The notes beneath the pieces are model-generated. The model saw only the letters and a list, made by a program, of their open reading frames with translations, made no database searches and had not been told where the DNA came from. DNA of 64,000 nucleotides, taken from Sipunculus nudus (Eukaryota; Annelida; Sipuncula; Golfingiida; Sipunculidae). This document shows positions 1-13,000 of this stretch, piece by piece; within the stretch, counting starts at the first letter, position 1, and each line of letters starts with the position of its first letter. Position numbers and translations under genes: made by a program. The stretch is taken from the NCBI GenBank assembly GCA_026874595.1, contig CM049320.1, forward strand, positions 49,612,714-49,676,713, read 5' to 3'.

Positions 1-555
1 TAATTGTTCGTGATATAGAAGTTTCTAGAATTTTCGGATGAAAATTTATAAATAGGGGCTGTGTTTTAGAGCCGAGTAGAAGAGAGAGAAATATTCAGAG
101 GACACGGAAGAGTGCGAGTTAGTTTGTTGACCTTTCCGATAGTTGCAGCAGTTATTTATCTTCTTAAAATTTGTAACGGATTTTATATAGTATTCAGTTT
201 GCCTTTGGGATCACTACCAGAACTTCACTTTTAAATTACAACTGATTGATTTTGTGATTGAATTGGACTATTATTCTCTGAGAAGATTTATGTGAACTAT
301 TCATCTGGATTATACGTTTTAAAGGACGTGTTGTCGCTGTGACAGTGGTGGTATCAAGGTACTGTACACTTTATTTATTATACTGTGTAATTGCATTGAT
401 TTGCTGTTGTACTGTTGTTATACGGTGTAACTGTATTGATTAAGTGTATTGTAATGTTAGGGTTGTTTTAAGATTAAATTAAAATTATTTGTTAACAAAA
501 AAACACTGACTTCTTTATTCATTCCCCTAGACATTTCACGCTGCCTAGTGTTACA
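1..555 (+). promoter_or_regulatory. Heat-shock-element promoter with TATA box, probably a solo or 3' LTR
   Basis: GAAGTTTCTAGAATTTTC at 18-35 is four alternating GAA/TTC units at perfect 5 bp spacing, the ideal heat-shock-factor site. TATAAATAG follows at 47-55. Downstream are an ATTAAA signal (near 475), an A-run and an end like ...CTAGTGTTACA at 555, which together look like an LTR (promoter, short transcript, poly(A), terminal TG..CA-like end). No primer binding site follows, so it would be a solo or 3' LTR whose left end is at or before position 1. Alternatively it is a captured hsp-type promoter. No hsp coding sequence follows. Confidence 0.5.
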
Positions 556-1698
556 GAATCTGATTTCTATTCATCTCCGTAACAAAATTTGTGCTTGTCA
601 TGACTACGTGATCTGTTGTTATTAGGTTCCGTAACATTGTGTACACTTTACATAACCGATTCTATTTCCAGGAATGGCATTTATATTCACTGTAACCTTA
701 AATTCATTGTTCATGAAAAACATAACCATGTCTTATATGACACATAAATTTCATTCTCAATTATCTGGTCATGTGTACTTATATAAAACGTAGGCCTACA
801 GGAAAAGAGCGACCTATGAGCTATGCTCGTGCTCAATCTCCAAAAAAATTAAACCAAGATGAATGTTATATAACAGCTAACACATCAATGCACAGCATGA
901 TCAGCTCATCCGCCAACACGCCGGTGAGCTCTGTTTTGATCAGGCAGAAACATGGAACATGGGTTAAAATTAAGGAGGGGTCGAATGTAAATAAGTTGAT
1001 AATTGCTTTTTTTCAGTTTCTGAAAATCAACCAAATGTCAGTATATGCTGAATTATGGTGGTATTAAAAACCTACAACTGTTATATAAATATCCCTGTAA
1101 ATGTAGGCCCAGCTTTAATTTAACTGTATACCTGCTTTACAATACCATATAGTCAGTATTGCAGAATGTATAAAAATTTAAAAAAAAAATCAGTTTACAT
1201 TTAATATATATAAAATACTAACAAATAAATCCATATACTAGTGTATATTAAAATAATACCATAAAATTCCTGATATATATGTATACCCGATAATAGTTTT
1301 TTGCGGTTGTTGTCCGTATGAATTAACCACATCACCCAATAAGCAATACTTTCGATCATTAATTAAAATGTATATTTTTGAGGAAAAAACAAATTTTTTT
1401 CATTAAAACCTATTGTTTCACTTGAAGACTACATGATATAAAAACCGCTGATCTACTATTGATCATGTTTAATTTAACAATTCCTGTATATATTTCCTGT
1501 ATATATATACACAAGAAAATGTCAGTTTTGTAAAGTTATGGGCCCGAACATAGTGAACTTTAAAAAAAAGGAAATACATTTACTCACTCAACATGAAAAT
1601 TATTGAAGCTGGAGATTTTCCAGGGATGTATCTTCAAATATAATAACGATTAAATTGTATACACAAAACTAGAATATAGTGTCGCTAGACAATTAACA
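556..1698. other. AT-rich intergenic sequence, nothing recognised
   Basis: The only open frame (771-1067, 98 codons) has no family features and low-complexity composition. Several ATATAT runs near 1205-1280 and 1485-1510. Confidence 0.5.
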
Positions 1699-1716
1699 CC
1701 CCCCCCCCCCCCCCCC
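1699..1716. repeat. Poly-C tract (18 bp)
   Basis: Uninterrupted C run; length may be unreliable in the assembly. Confidence 0.9.
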
Positions 1717-1939
1717 GTAAGAATAGGCCCGCATCGTCAGAAGCATATACCGACACTTTGCAAATGATCATGGTTTCTTCCATCCATCTATACAACTTGA
1801 GAAACAATATTTTTCACCAAATATGTGAATATTCAAGGGCAAGGCCACTCTCATAGGAGAGGTCATGATCCCAATTTAATTATACCTCATCCCATAACCT
1901 ATATCTATGTAGATGCATAATGCATAACATGAAAGAAAT

Positions 1940-2385
1940 TTGTCTATACATTTCAGGCCGAGACACCAATCCACTACTGAAAAAAAGTGCATCAATGTAT
2001 TCTTTAAAAGCAGAACAGCAGGTGGCGCAACATCAAAGCCATGCCAAATTTTTCAGGCTGATCCATCCATTAACTCCTCATGTATGAGCGATTTTCCCCC
2101 AAAGCAAATAGATGGATCGACGCAATCCAAAGACAACAGCAGATGGCTCCACCAGTCTTGATCACAAGATGGAGGTATCCAAGATCCATGGACATGCACA
2201 ATTTCAGGCCAATACAGCAAATCACGTCTGAGAAGATCTCGAGGGCATTCATTAATTGTATCGCCAGACAAAGTCTAGATATACTTTGGTTTAAGCACGG
2301 TTGCGTCGTCTCCGCCGACGCCGCAGAGATTTTGTTTGGACACGATAACTTAAAAAAATCTTTACCAAACTTGACATGTTCATAG
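1940..2385. repeat. Dispersed repeat with recurring CAATTTCAGGC-type phrases
   Basis: Phrases such as AAATTTTTCAGGCTGATCC (about 2045) and CAATTTCAGGCCAATAC (about 2200) recur, and related text appears near 60788. All four overlapping open frames here are shadows of this repeat. Family not recognised. Confidence 0.4.
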
Positions 2386-2389
2386 ATAT

Positions 2390-2571
2390 GGTTACATTGT
2401 TCACCTTTCGGTAATCCATACAAAACCTGTAAGTCCTATCAGGTTTCTTGACCAACAAACATTGGGAACTACAAGCACTACTACTATTCTCAATGATATA
2501 ATTCTCCATCATATACTGGATTTCTTTATTAATAGTTTGTAACTATTGGGGACCTGCCCTAAATGGTGCTT
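2390..2571 (-). pseudogene. Ty3/Gypsy-type reverse transcriptase fragment
   Basis: Read on the minus strand, one frame gives LQTINKEIQYMMENYIIENS, then SSACSSQCLLVKKPD and TYRFCMDYRKVNN. This is the start of a Ty3/Gypsy reverse transcriptase domain (IIE-SSSP-SS-LVKKKDG-RFC-DYRKLN). A stop codon precedes Leu, and the similarity ends after the DYRK block without the YADDL region, so it is a dead fragment of about 60 codons. Ser/Arg/Gln-rich sequence at 2721-2909 on the same strand could be a gag remnant, but this is weak. Confidence 0.7.
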
Positions 2572-3734
2572 CCCACGTTTACATCATGTTGTAGTATATT
2601 GGTTTTACTAGGCACATCTGGGAACAGGGTTGCACAAAACATCAACAGTGACAGGATCATTCCTTTCCTAAACTTTCTGGTGGTCAGTATTTTCTCACTC
2701 GTTTTTCTTTCATTTGCGTTCTAATCACATCCTTTTATCTCATATTTTTCTACAAAATTCCTATTTTTCTCTCTCGGTTTTTGAGCAGGAGAGTCAGACT
2801 GACTTTTAAACTGGGACCTACCATTATTGGACCGAATTTTGTTTGAGCCGGAGGAACCTTGGTAGGAGGGACTACCCCTTCTCCGACTAAATTTTGGGAG
2901 TGTACTCACCCCACACAGTACTACCTTGGATGTGGGACTTTGCGGTCTGATAGTTGTTTTGAAAATTTAGGGCAAATGTAATTTTATAAGACATTCAAAT
3001 AAGACTTGACATTCAAAGGTACATCATATGAAATTCAAACATGCACAAGGTACAGGTATAAAAGTATAAATAATATATGTGTATAGGTCAAGTCCATGAG
3101 TGGCCCTTGGGTCTATACAGGATGTTAAGTTTCCTGAACAGTCCAAACGGTGGCGCCACTGGTCTACTGTGCACTAATCATGTTAAAGATGCACAGTGTG
3201 GTGTAACAGCATGCATAAATTACACCAAATAGTACGTTTGACTATTCAACAGGATGCCAGCCAATAGTCCAGCTGTATCTATATACTCCATTGCTGCGTC
3301 AGCATGGCTTGCGGCCTTGAGTGTCAGGAGGCTGTATGTCCATACAGGAATGGAACATCTGAAATGAAAACAACAGCAGCAGTATCTGTCGATATAATCA
3401 AGTGTCCTCCCTGTGCCTGCATCCTATACATGAATATTCAAGAAAAAAAAGTCTACACATAATCAAACATAAAGGATACTGATAAGCAGCCCCTTGGCAT
3501 TTCAGTATAAGAGTTAAACCATAGATATAAGTTTTCAAATACAAACGATAAAATTAAGTTGACAAACAATAAAGAGACCCTCCCAAAGGATTCTCGTGAG
3601 GGTATAATATTAGCTCTTTTTCTTCGACTCCTATTAAGTTATTTAAACTAGGGGTAACTATGGTCCCCAATATGTTGTATAACCTGAAAACATCCGGTGG
3701 GTAAAACCAGCCACCACGTCAAATTTGACGAACA

Positions 3735-4290
3735 GTGTTTTTTTGTGCCCTGTTTGGTCTCACAGTTTGAGCGGTATTCATTCGAGCCCCGAGTCGCCGA
3801 AACATACCCGCTTCTTTTGGGCTAAAATATTTAGACTACTGGTCTATTTATACAGCGAGATTTAATTGCACATTGTACCATTCGCATTGGGAAATATACG
3901 CGTTACTGCGGGTAAGCTTTTCTGTGCCATATCTTGCCTCACAGTTTGGACGGTATTTATCCGAGGCTCCGCCTTGCCCACACATGCCCTCTTCACTGGG
4001 CTAAACTATTAAGACCATGCAGTGGTCTGCTCATACAGCGAGATTCACTCGCACACTGTATCATCAGCTGATCAGTGTTAATTGGTACATGCATTACCCT
4101 CGGGTAAGCTTATTAATTTACAGTATTTTTCTGGGCCCTGTCTGGGCTCACAATTTGCACGGTATTTATTCTAGGCCCCGAATGGCCGAAACATGCCCTC
4201 TCACTGAACTAAAATACGTACGACATCTGATCAAGCAATGATCAAGTAACGGCGAGATTTCTCGCTCAATTTAATATCAACTTATATCAT
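3735..4290. repeat. Three imperfect tandem copies of a ~190 bp repeat
   Basis: Each copy has CTCACAGTTTG-like text (about 3760, 3940, 4149), then CGGTATT(C/T)AT, CGAAACATGCCC-like, GGGCTAAA and CAGCGAGATT. The second and third start about 180 and 390 bp after the first. Copies are well diverged, so this is an old tandem duplication. Confidence 0.7.
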
Positions 4291-4605
4291 TACAGGAGAA
4301 CCTCAACATATTAATACGTGAAATAATACGACCAAATTATTCAACAACCTCACAGTGGATTTAACGCCTCTGGGAAAGCCTATATTTAATATACAACACC
4401 CACAAACCCTATTGAGCTAAAATGGTAAGCAGTGCTGCCCACGAATTTGTTAAATCAAAGTTTTTTATATCACAACGAGTACGTAAAATATAATATTTAG
4501 TTAAGATATAAGGTTTAAAACACATTTATCTATTTGTTGGAAGAATACAAATACCTTTCTGCAGTCTCTCCTCCTACATTGTACTGTTTATATATTACTA
4601 TACCC

Positions 4606-4608
<3 letters not shown>

Positions 4609-4653
<45 letters not shown>
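4609..4653. repeat. (TTA)n microsatellite
   Basis: About 15 perfect trinucleotide units. Confidence 0.9.
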
Positions 4654-4654
<1 letters not shown>

Positions 4655-4659
4655 AAGCC

Positions 4660-5530
4660 TTGTTTTAAAACAGTATGTAGGCTCATTTTCTTTATAAAAG
4701 ATACCCTTTTTGATTTAAGTAAAAATATCACATATTTTAGGGTTAACTCAATTCCATTTAATCGATGGAAGAGCAGACTTATAAAACGTTTGAACTGACT
4801 ATCCAGTTTAAATATTAAGCTATTTGACTAATGTTTCTATCAAAGTTCATTTATACAAAACAGAAGTGGCTATTTTATTTCAAGCGACAGTTACGCATAA
4901 CAAAAGGTCGAGCTGTTACTCTTAAGTCTATATTATTAAGCACCTACGAGTCCTGTAGGTGTTTTATATTCAAATTATTCGATTAACTAAGTATCCTGCA
5001 TGCTTTAATTTTGCAAAAAAAAAAAAAAAAATAGTCAATCACTCCTTATCAGTAAAGTGACTGACTTTACAATTAAGGGCACTACTGCATGTTTACATGC
5101 GCGGCATAAAAATATTTGCGTATTCCCGCTCATGCCTAATAAAATGGTGAGATGCAGCATTCAAATTTTACATCCATCAAATAATGATACTAATTACACA
5201 TAGCAAAAATATTATGTCTTTTGCATTTATATCTTGCATTCCTGCAGTACGTCAGTTCTGGTAACACGATAAAAACTGAAAGTACGGCACTAAACAATAC
5301 CAGTTTTTAATCCAATTTAACGTAAAAATAGTTAATGAATAATAAAGTTTAGGCACGAACATAGGTTATTTTTTATACCAAGACCAAAAATTCAAATATG
5401 GACAATATGCTGTAACTTTAAATTGACGCAATTCATTCTGATTGATCATTTCTTGAGGAAGTTAAAAGCTGAATTAATGGAATTAAAAACTAAAATATAA
5501 TATATCCCCACAGCCTTGACGAGATAAATT
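4660..5530. other. Intergenic sequence upstream of ZMYND12
   Basis: AT-rich; poly-A run near 5015-5032; no open frame or recognised motif. Distal promoter elements for ZMYND12 could lie here, but none is evident. Confidence 0.4.
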
Positions 5531-5814
5531 AAAGGTTAAATGGGACGTCGCCGGCTAAATAGATTTATATTCTTTTATACATATATATTTATGTTAAAGT
5601 ATTCGCATAACGGAAGTGACCTCTGGTGGAGATTGCATGACAATATAACACATTTTATCAAGATAGCTTGCGGCTTTAAACACCTGTTTACGGTAATGGT
5701 GGGGTGCACGCGTCCTGGTTGCTATGCGACTGAAACAATATGGCTGCCACCGTGTAACATCGCTGGCGGCTGCAGTTTTGAAAACAATCGCAAGAGATAT
5801 CGAAACAAACCAAA
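5531..5814 (+). promoter_or_regulatory. ZMYND12 promoter and 5' UTR region with X-box-like and ETS sites
   Basis: This block is visibly less AT-rich than its surroundings and ends at the ZMYND12 start codon. It has an ETS-type site ACGGAAGTGA at 5610-5619, an RFX/X-box-like site GGTTGCTATGCGAC at 5717-5730 (reverse complement GTCGCATAGCAACC), and a YY1-like CAATATGGCTGCC just after it. RFX factors drive many ciliary genes, which fits ZMYND12. No TATA box is apparent. The transcription start is not determined. The site calls are by eye. Confidence 0.5.
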
Positions 5815-5921
5815 ATGACACTAAATCCACTAGCGAATCCCAAAGGGGTGAAACTTTTATGTGAACTATGCCAAAAGCCTGCCTTCATTCAGTGTACGAA
5901 ATGCCGTGTGACATATTACTG
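5815..5921 (+). CDS. ZMYND12: ZMYND12 exon 1 (start and first half of MYND finger)
   Basis: Begins at ATG 5815 and encodes residues 1-35 plus two bases of Cys36. The zinc ligands CELC and CTKC are visible. The donor GTAAGT at 5922 is consensus. Intron phase 2. Confidence 0.92.
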
Positions 5922-8059
5922 GTAAGTTGTTGACATTGTTGTGAATGCGAATGCACAGAGCAGTATGACTGTTAGTGTTAGTTTCACTGTCACAATCACA
6001 GTGCAGTGTCACTGTCAGTATCACAGTTAGCCGTTGACGGCGACGCAACAGGTTCCACATTGCGTCAGTCACTGAAAAAAGCAATTGAGGAGTCCATTCT
6101 TATGGGATATATCACAGTGTGACCAAGTACAACACTGCTCGGTGCGACCCCAGGTAGCACAAAACATTTTAAAAACATTTTCAATATGTTGCTTAAATGT
6201 TTCAACAGAACATCTTTTAATAATGTTTTAAAAACATTTTTTAAATGTTTTTACTAATGGCGCATAAATGTTACAAGAGAACATTTTTATCAAAACATTT
6301 TTAAAACATTTTTCAAACATCTTCAAAAACAGCGCATAAATGTTATAACAAAACATTTTTTTAAAACATTTATAAAACATTTTTTTAACATTTTTCTCAT
6401 AGAGCGCATAAATGAGTTCCCAAAACTTTTTTTAAACATTTTAAAAACATTTTTAAAATGTTTTTTAAATGTTAATGAAAAATTTTTACTTGAAACATTT
6501 ATGAGACATATTAATATTGTACAAGATGTATTATGACTTAAATAACCCAATCCCATTTCAAGGATTTTCGTGACCGCGTTATTTGTCAATGCCTTAGGTA
6601 TACTTGTGAATAAAATAGTTAAAAATGTTTAAAAAATGTTAAAAAATAGAAAAACAAAAAAGTTTTTGAAATTTTTAAAAAAAATTTGATAAAAAATGTT
6701 TACTTCAATTATTTATGAGACATATTTAGATTGTAAAAGATGTAATATATACATATATATATACACAAACATATATATATATGCGCATATATATTAATTA
6801 AATATGTGTAATATTAATATATATTTAAATATAAACATTTGTATCTGTGTAAATATGTTGCATACAAAGGAACTTTCTATATATATATAGTAAATATCAC
6901 AGTAGTGTATATTTTATTAATAAAATTGGCATCTTCAGATCTGAAGTTTAAAAGAGTGAAATAATCATTTTATATTAAAACAAAATTCTGCTTCTCGTTT
7001 CATAATGAAACTCGAATCCAGGAGGCAGTTTGTTCAGATTAAATGATAACTTTGGAAATTAAGCTTTACCAAAAAAAAAACAAGAATAAAACAGGGCAGT
7101 AAGTGTCAAAAGGTACAGCAAAGGACCACAATATCAGCACAATTTGGTCCTGTGCACTACAACTATCAGTATGTAATATCATATAACCCTCCTGCGAACT
7201 CATGTGTTTTTTACGGATTGCGGCTTAATTGGATTGTCTAGAGTTACTGTGTCTGTAGAGACCACATTTTGGCGGGAAATTCAGCATACCAGACTAAACA
7301 GTTGAAGCGGAGGGCCTGAGTGTTCAAGCTATTGTGAGTATATTTCATTTACCTTTTTCCCTAATTTTCATTTATATTCATAATTTATAATTTCCAAATA
7401 GCTAATAAGTAGCAGAACCATTGGTACATTTGTTTATTAAAACTTATTGTGACATGATGCAAGTAGCTGAAAACAAGGCTTCAATTCAGCTGGAGAGGGG
7501 TGACAGCCATCCAACCTGTATACAACAATATCATGACCACAACTGATTCTGCTGTACAAGACATTTCAAACACACACACACACACATTTATTTATTTAGG
7601 GTAGAAAGTATAGTAGTAATAATGACAGAAAAGGCACATACTCATAGGAAGATGTTTCTTTTGCCTATATCAGTATGTATAATTGATCATTTATATAATT
7701 TATTATTTATAATATAACATATATAGCAACATCACCAGCATTTTCCAGGTCATTTTTATAATCAAGTATAAATTTTCATTCAAATTGATTGTTTTATATA
7801 CATCTTGTTATTGTGTGTGTGTGGTTATTCACCTGTTTTAAGTTAATAAAATTTGGGGTCAACACATTATCCATAGTTTAGGTGCGTCTGCACCAGTCCT
7901 GAGCTGTCATCAAGTAACATGCCAGCTCTCCAAGCATGCATTACAGAGCTGCATTAGGTGCAAAGGGCACCACTATCAGGCCAAGCCTTATTTGTGACAT
8001 TCCTGTACAATTAAATGACACACACAGACCACATGGCACTGTCTGCTATATTCTTTCTC

Positions 8060-8125
<66 letters not shown>

Positions 8126-9984
8126 TATATGTCACAGGCAAAATTAGAATCCAGGCGGATTTAAAATCTGCCTAGGCGAGATAGAAATTTTGATTTCACC
8201 TAGGCGAGATTAAAATTTCTATCTCGCCTAGGCGGATTTAAAATCTGCCTAGGCGAGATTGAAATTCTGATTCCGCCTAGGCCAGATTAAAATCCTGCTA
8301 TGATTATATGTAGGATTTCAATCTCGCCTAGGCTGATTTTAAATCTGCCTAGGCGAGATTGAAATTCTGATTTTGCCTAGGCCAGATTAAAATCCTAGCT
8401 TTTAATCTGCGTCATTCAATTCTTTTGTTTAATCATGCTGATTGTTTCATAATAATTGCAGTTTATTCTCACATTTGGTGTGGAGAGATTTATCTGTTGA
8501 GAATTGTATATCTGAACATCTTCATGAATAGGACCATTTTAGGAATTAAAGAACTGCCCTGGCCAACAAGATGGAAATTTTGATTTTGCTTTGTTTTAAG
8601 TGTAAGTTTTACAGAAACTTTGGATTTTGAAAGATCAGTTTATTAAGAACACTATATCTTAATGAACATAAAAAATAAATGGATTTTTATAATCACTGAT
8701 GCTAAAGAATGCTTTACAGAAGTGATGAAGTTTTTTCTGACAGGTGGGTGAAATTTAAAAAAAAAACACAGGTATATTTTCAGTCTGATTTTTTCAGGTT
8801 TCAGCATTTATTTTTTGCCTTGGCAAATAACATTAAATTTTGGCTTTTTATTAGCTGAAAGGGGCAAGGAAGATGCAGGTATTTGAATATTTTAGTTATT
8901 TATATTGTTTATTATAAATGGTGTATACTGCATATTTTAGACTGTGATTACCATGTAGTTATGGAATTGCTAAATGTTAAATATAATAAAAGAGTATCTT
9001 TTTATACATGTGTTCTTGGTAGTTACTCTCAGAATATACCCTCCTTGTCTGTTTAATTCCCTCATTTATTTATACAATAATATCTGTAAATGTTTGCAGC
9101 TACTCAATGTTCTGAGGCTCAATGTTCTTGTGTCCACTTAAAAGAAATAGGGAAAAAATATATCTTAACAATAAGGTTGAGATAAGTAGACTGGTGTATT
9201 TCAGGATATTTTAAAATAAACTGTTTCTCTTGGTAACATCTAAACTAAAATATTCTCATGTAAACTAGTGTATTTCAGTTTATGCCAAAATGAACTGGGG
9301 ATTCCCATCTCAAATAGTTGAGTTTCGAACTCAACTGGATTCCCATCTACACTGTGACATATATATATTTTTTTATCAACATTTTGTGTGAAAATGTGCT
9401 GTAGAACACGGTGAAAAAAAATTAAAATGTTAGGTAGACTACCAGTTTTGCAGATGTGTTCATTAACATATTTCGTGTTGTTTTGTCAGTCAGCTAAAAT
9501 TAAATTGCTATTAAATATGTTAAAAATAAAAGACAACCCCAGTAAAATCATGAGTGTAATAAATCCGAATTTATTTTAAGCTCAAGTAACTTGTTTTAGT
9601 CACTAATTTTATAATGTTATCATTAAATATTATGATTACACTTTTGAAGATATACATTATAATGAAATAATCAGCATGATTAAACCAAATAATTGAATCA
9701 AGCAGATTAATAGCTAGGATTTTAATATTGCCTAGGCGAAATCAAAATTTCAGTCTCGCCTAGGCAGATTTTAAATCCGCCTAGGCGAGATTGAAATCCT
9801 ACATATGATCATAACAGGATTTTAATTTCGCCTAGGCGAAATCAAAATTTCAATCTGGCCTAGGCGGATTTTAAATCCGCCTGGATTCTAATTTCGCCTG
9901 TGATATATGTCTGTAAATATATATAACTGTCTATACTCACTCTCTATATATATTTATGTAAACTTTCTCTCCCTCTCTGTCTCC

Positions 9985-10021
<37 letters not shown>

Positions 10022-13000
10022 CATCAGGCCAAAACTGGTTTCACTGGAAATTTTTTTCCTTAATCATTTGTGAAAAAAAATCATATATATATATATATCC
10101 TACTGAGCATTAATATATACATTATATATTTATGTATATATACATATTAAAAGAAAAATATTGCATTGGCAACTAAGATATCCCTGAAACAATATGCTGA
10201 TATCACTTGATATATATAGAAAAATGATATGTATTGTACTTAAGATAATGTACTATTAAAGTATTTTTAAACTTGTAATGCAAATAATATTGTGGTTTTT
10301 TATATGTTTTCAGAGTAAAGGGAACATTCTGTCTCATCTAGATTCACTTTTTAAAGAAGTGTACTTTTTGTATTATCAATAAATTAAATAACTGTACTCT
10401 CCAATCAGATTTGTCAGGTATCATATAGTAATATACAATCCAGAAGACATTCAGTAATTGATTTACATCTTGTATGTAATAGGATAAATAAATTCCTGTC
10501 AATAGATTACCTGCCCATTTAAAGTTTTTGTTTGGTGAATTTTGTTTATGGTAATATGTACATATCTATTTCTACAGACACAAGAAGAGGCAAAGAAGAA
10601 AAGGAAGGAAGGGGGCCTGCTCCAGTGGAAGACATCACAGACTCTGATTCAGACTGGTGTTTTTAAAATAAATCTCTGTGCCTTACCAGCGACTCTTTTC
10701 TTTGTTGATACGTGAGAATATGTTATCTGGTGTGAAGTTGTAAGCAGAAATGATATAAAATATGCAGCTGTAGGTTCAACAGAGATGAATTACCTCTATG
10801 GTTTTAATCCATTTTTTTTTGGCAAAGATGATCAAAATATAGATAAAATAATGGGGAAAGTGTTTTTCTACCTTTATATTCATGCAGATTTTTTAACCAT
10901 GTTGGTACTACAAAAGCTGGTTACCAATTTGCCATATCCTGCACACATTACATAAACCCTGTCAATTCAAAATATAAAAATTGGGTTGTGGGGAAAATGT
11001 TTCAGCATATAGATAAATGTGAAAATGTTATAAAAATGTTTCTTGGATATTTTAAAGGAAAAATTTCTAAAATATAAATAAAATGTAACTCACAAAATGT
11101 TAATAAAATGTTATGAAAACATTTTTTAAATGTTTTACAAAAACATTTTAAAAACATTAAAATAACATTTGAAATGAAATTGAAATGATGAATAAGCTAA
11201 AAACAGCAAGTTTAAGCAGATATCACAATTGCTCTCGGGAATGAATTGCTGATTTGAATGGCCAGACCCACATGCTTTGGCCTCGCACATAAACCTGTTC
11301 ATGCACAAGCGATGTATGAATGATACCTCATCAATGTCCATGTGAGTAAACTGCTCAGTTATTTGGTTTGACATCCCAGCCTGAGCTTATGAACTAGGGT
11401 GTGACTATTTACCATCCGACACCGTCTGGGACTCCCTGAATACCATCTGGGACATGGATGTACCACCTGGGTCACTAAGACACCGTCCCAGAAACCAGAA
11501 TAAGTTTAAAAGTATTGCATGTACTAAATGCATACAGACCTTCCGGGACCGACTGGGCCTCCAGAATACCGTCCTGGTCAACAAAATCAGCCCTAAACAG
11601 ACCTCGCTGTTGCACACAAATGCACAATAACCAAATATACTACATTTCAAAACACTTGAAGATCATGTGATTATATTCCACAGCTAGTGATTATTATATT
11701 TTAATATAAATATATCAGTTTAACCCAATGTTAATGGTTATATTATTATTATTAATATTATTAATCTATTTACTCATATCAATAAAGGCCTAATCCTCAT
11801 GGTTAACAAAGGCGACCCTCATCAATGTATTTTATTATATTCCGTATTGTAGTAATCATAACGTGTCATTAATTATATTTGCAATACATAATACTATCAG
11901 CAATACGCACATCAATAAAGGCCTCATCCTCATGGTAAATAAAAATGTGACCCTCATAGATATATTTAATTATATTCCATATTGATGGTGTTACTTATTT
12001 TTATAAAGAGAATGAGAGAGAGAGATTGATAAATTCATTCTATCATTAATATATTGAACGTAGTTGTTTGCACAATTGTGGGTTGAAATTATAAGGTCTC
12101 TTGTATCTCTCTTTAAACAGATAGAATTGTAATTAAAAATAGCAAAAATCACTGTACAGTCGCTAATTTAAGCAATATTTCTCAGGACCTGGACAATAAA
12201 ATCGTGTACTTAACATCAATAAATGTCTGTATGCATTTAAGTAATATTTTTAATCTAGTTTTGGTGTCCCGGCGGTACAGCTGGGTCGTGGACGGTATTC
12301 AGGGAGTCCCGGAAGGTGTTTGACGGTCCCGGACGGTGTCAGACAACCTGGGCGGTAAATAGTCACACCTGATGAACTATGTTAACTTTAGTACTAATGA
12401 GATATGGTTGATAACACACAAGCGCTCTCCGAGAAACTGCTCAGCTGCTTTCTAGGGGTATAGGGAACATAGCGTTGTGGGACTAGCTGTGGATTTTACG
12501 TCTTTGCCTGACCCAGAAATAACAAATTAAGCTCACCACTGGGCTTAAACACCTGGTTGCAGGCCTTTGTGAGTCTTAATAACAAACAAATATTATTGAG
12601 ATATTATATGCTTGAAAAATATTTTGTAAATATGAATATATTTTCGGTTCCCGATTTTAAATTTCGGATAAACAAACTTTAGGAAATTCGGCATTTGGAA
12701 AAACGACGCTCTACTGTACCTACTGTTTCACTGATCAGCAAAATGTACAACTGCTTGATTGTAATAAAATGCTCATCAGCCTTTATTTATGTATTTCTTT
12801 GACTATGATACCTGTCATCAGTGATTCCCTATAATGGTAACATGTTAAACATAAAGGGCTCTCAGTTTTTTGTACCTATTCCCTGTGAAAACCGAATGGT
12901 TGCAAGTACATGACCCTACCACATACTATTTACATATGTCTGTTCCCCACAGGCCACTTTGAAATAATATCTATTAATAGTAGTGGGCGCTGCAAGCCAT

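Larger units (their letters stand above)
6149..11175 (+). mobile_element. Large DNA transposon, copy 1 (internally deleted, 3' end lost)
   Basis: Starts CCCAGGTAGCACAAAACATT, the same end as the element at 33878. It then matches that element through the AAACATTTT-rich subterminal zone, the promoter-like block (7190-7335), the CT/AT runs and the last-exon region (10579-10665). The match stops at about 11175 in ...ACATTAAAATAACATTT, about 140 bp before the other copy's right inverted repeat. It lacks the DUF4806-like exons (a deletion near 10145). A separate hAT-like element sits inside it at 8133-9902. It lies in ZMYND12 intron 1. Confidence 0.8.

Noticed and set aside
1-555. A heat-shock protein gene start
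   Set aside because: Heat-shock element and TATA are present, but no hsp-like coding sequence follows; an LTR or captured promoter fits better.
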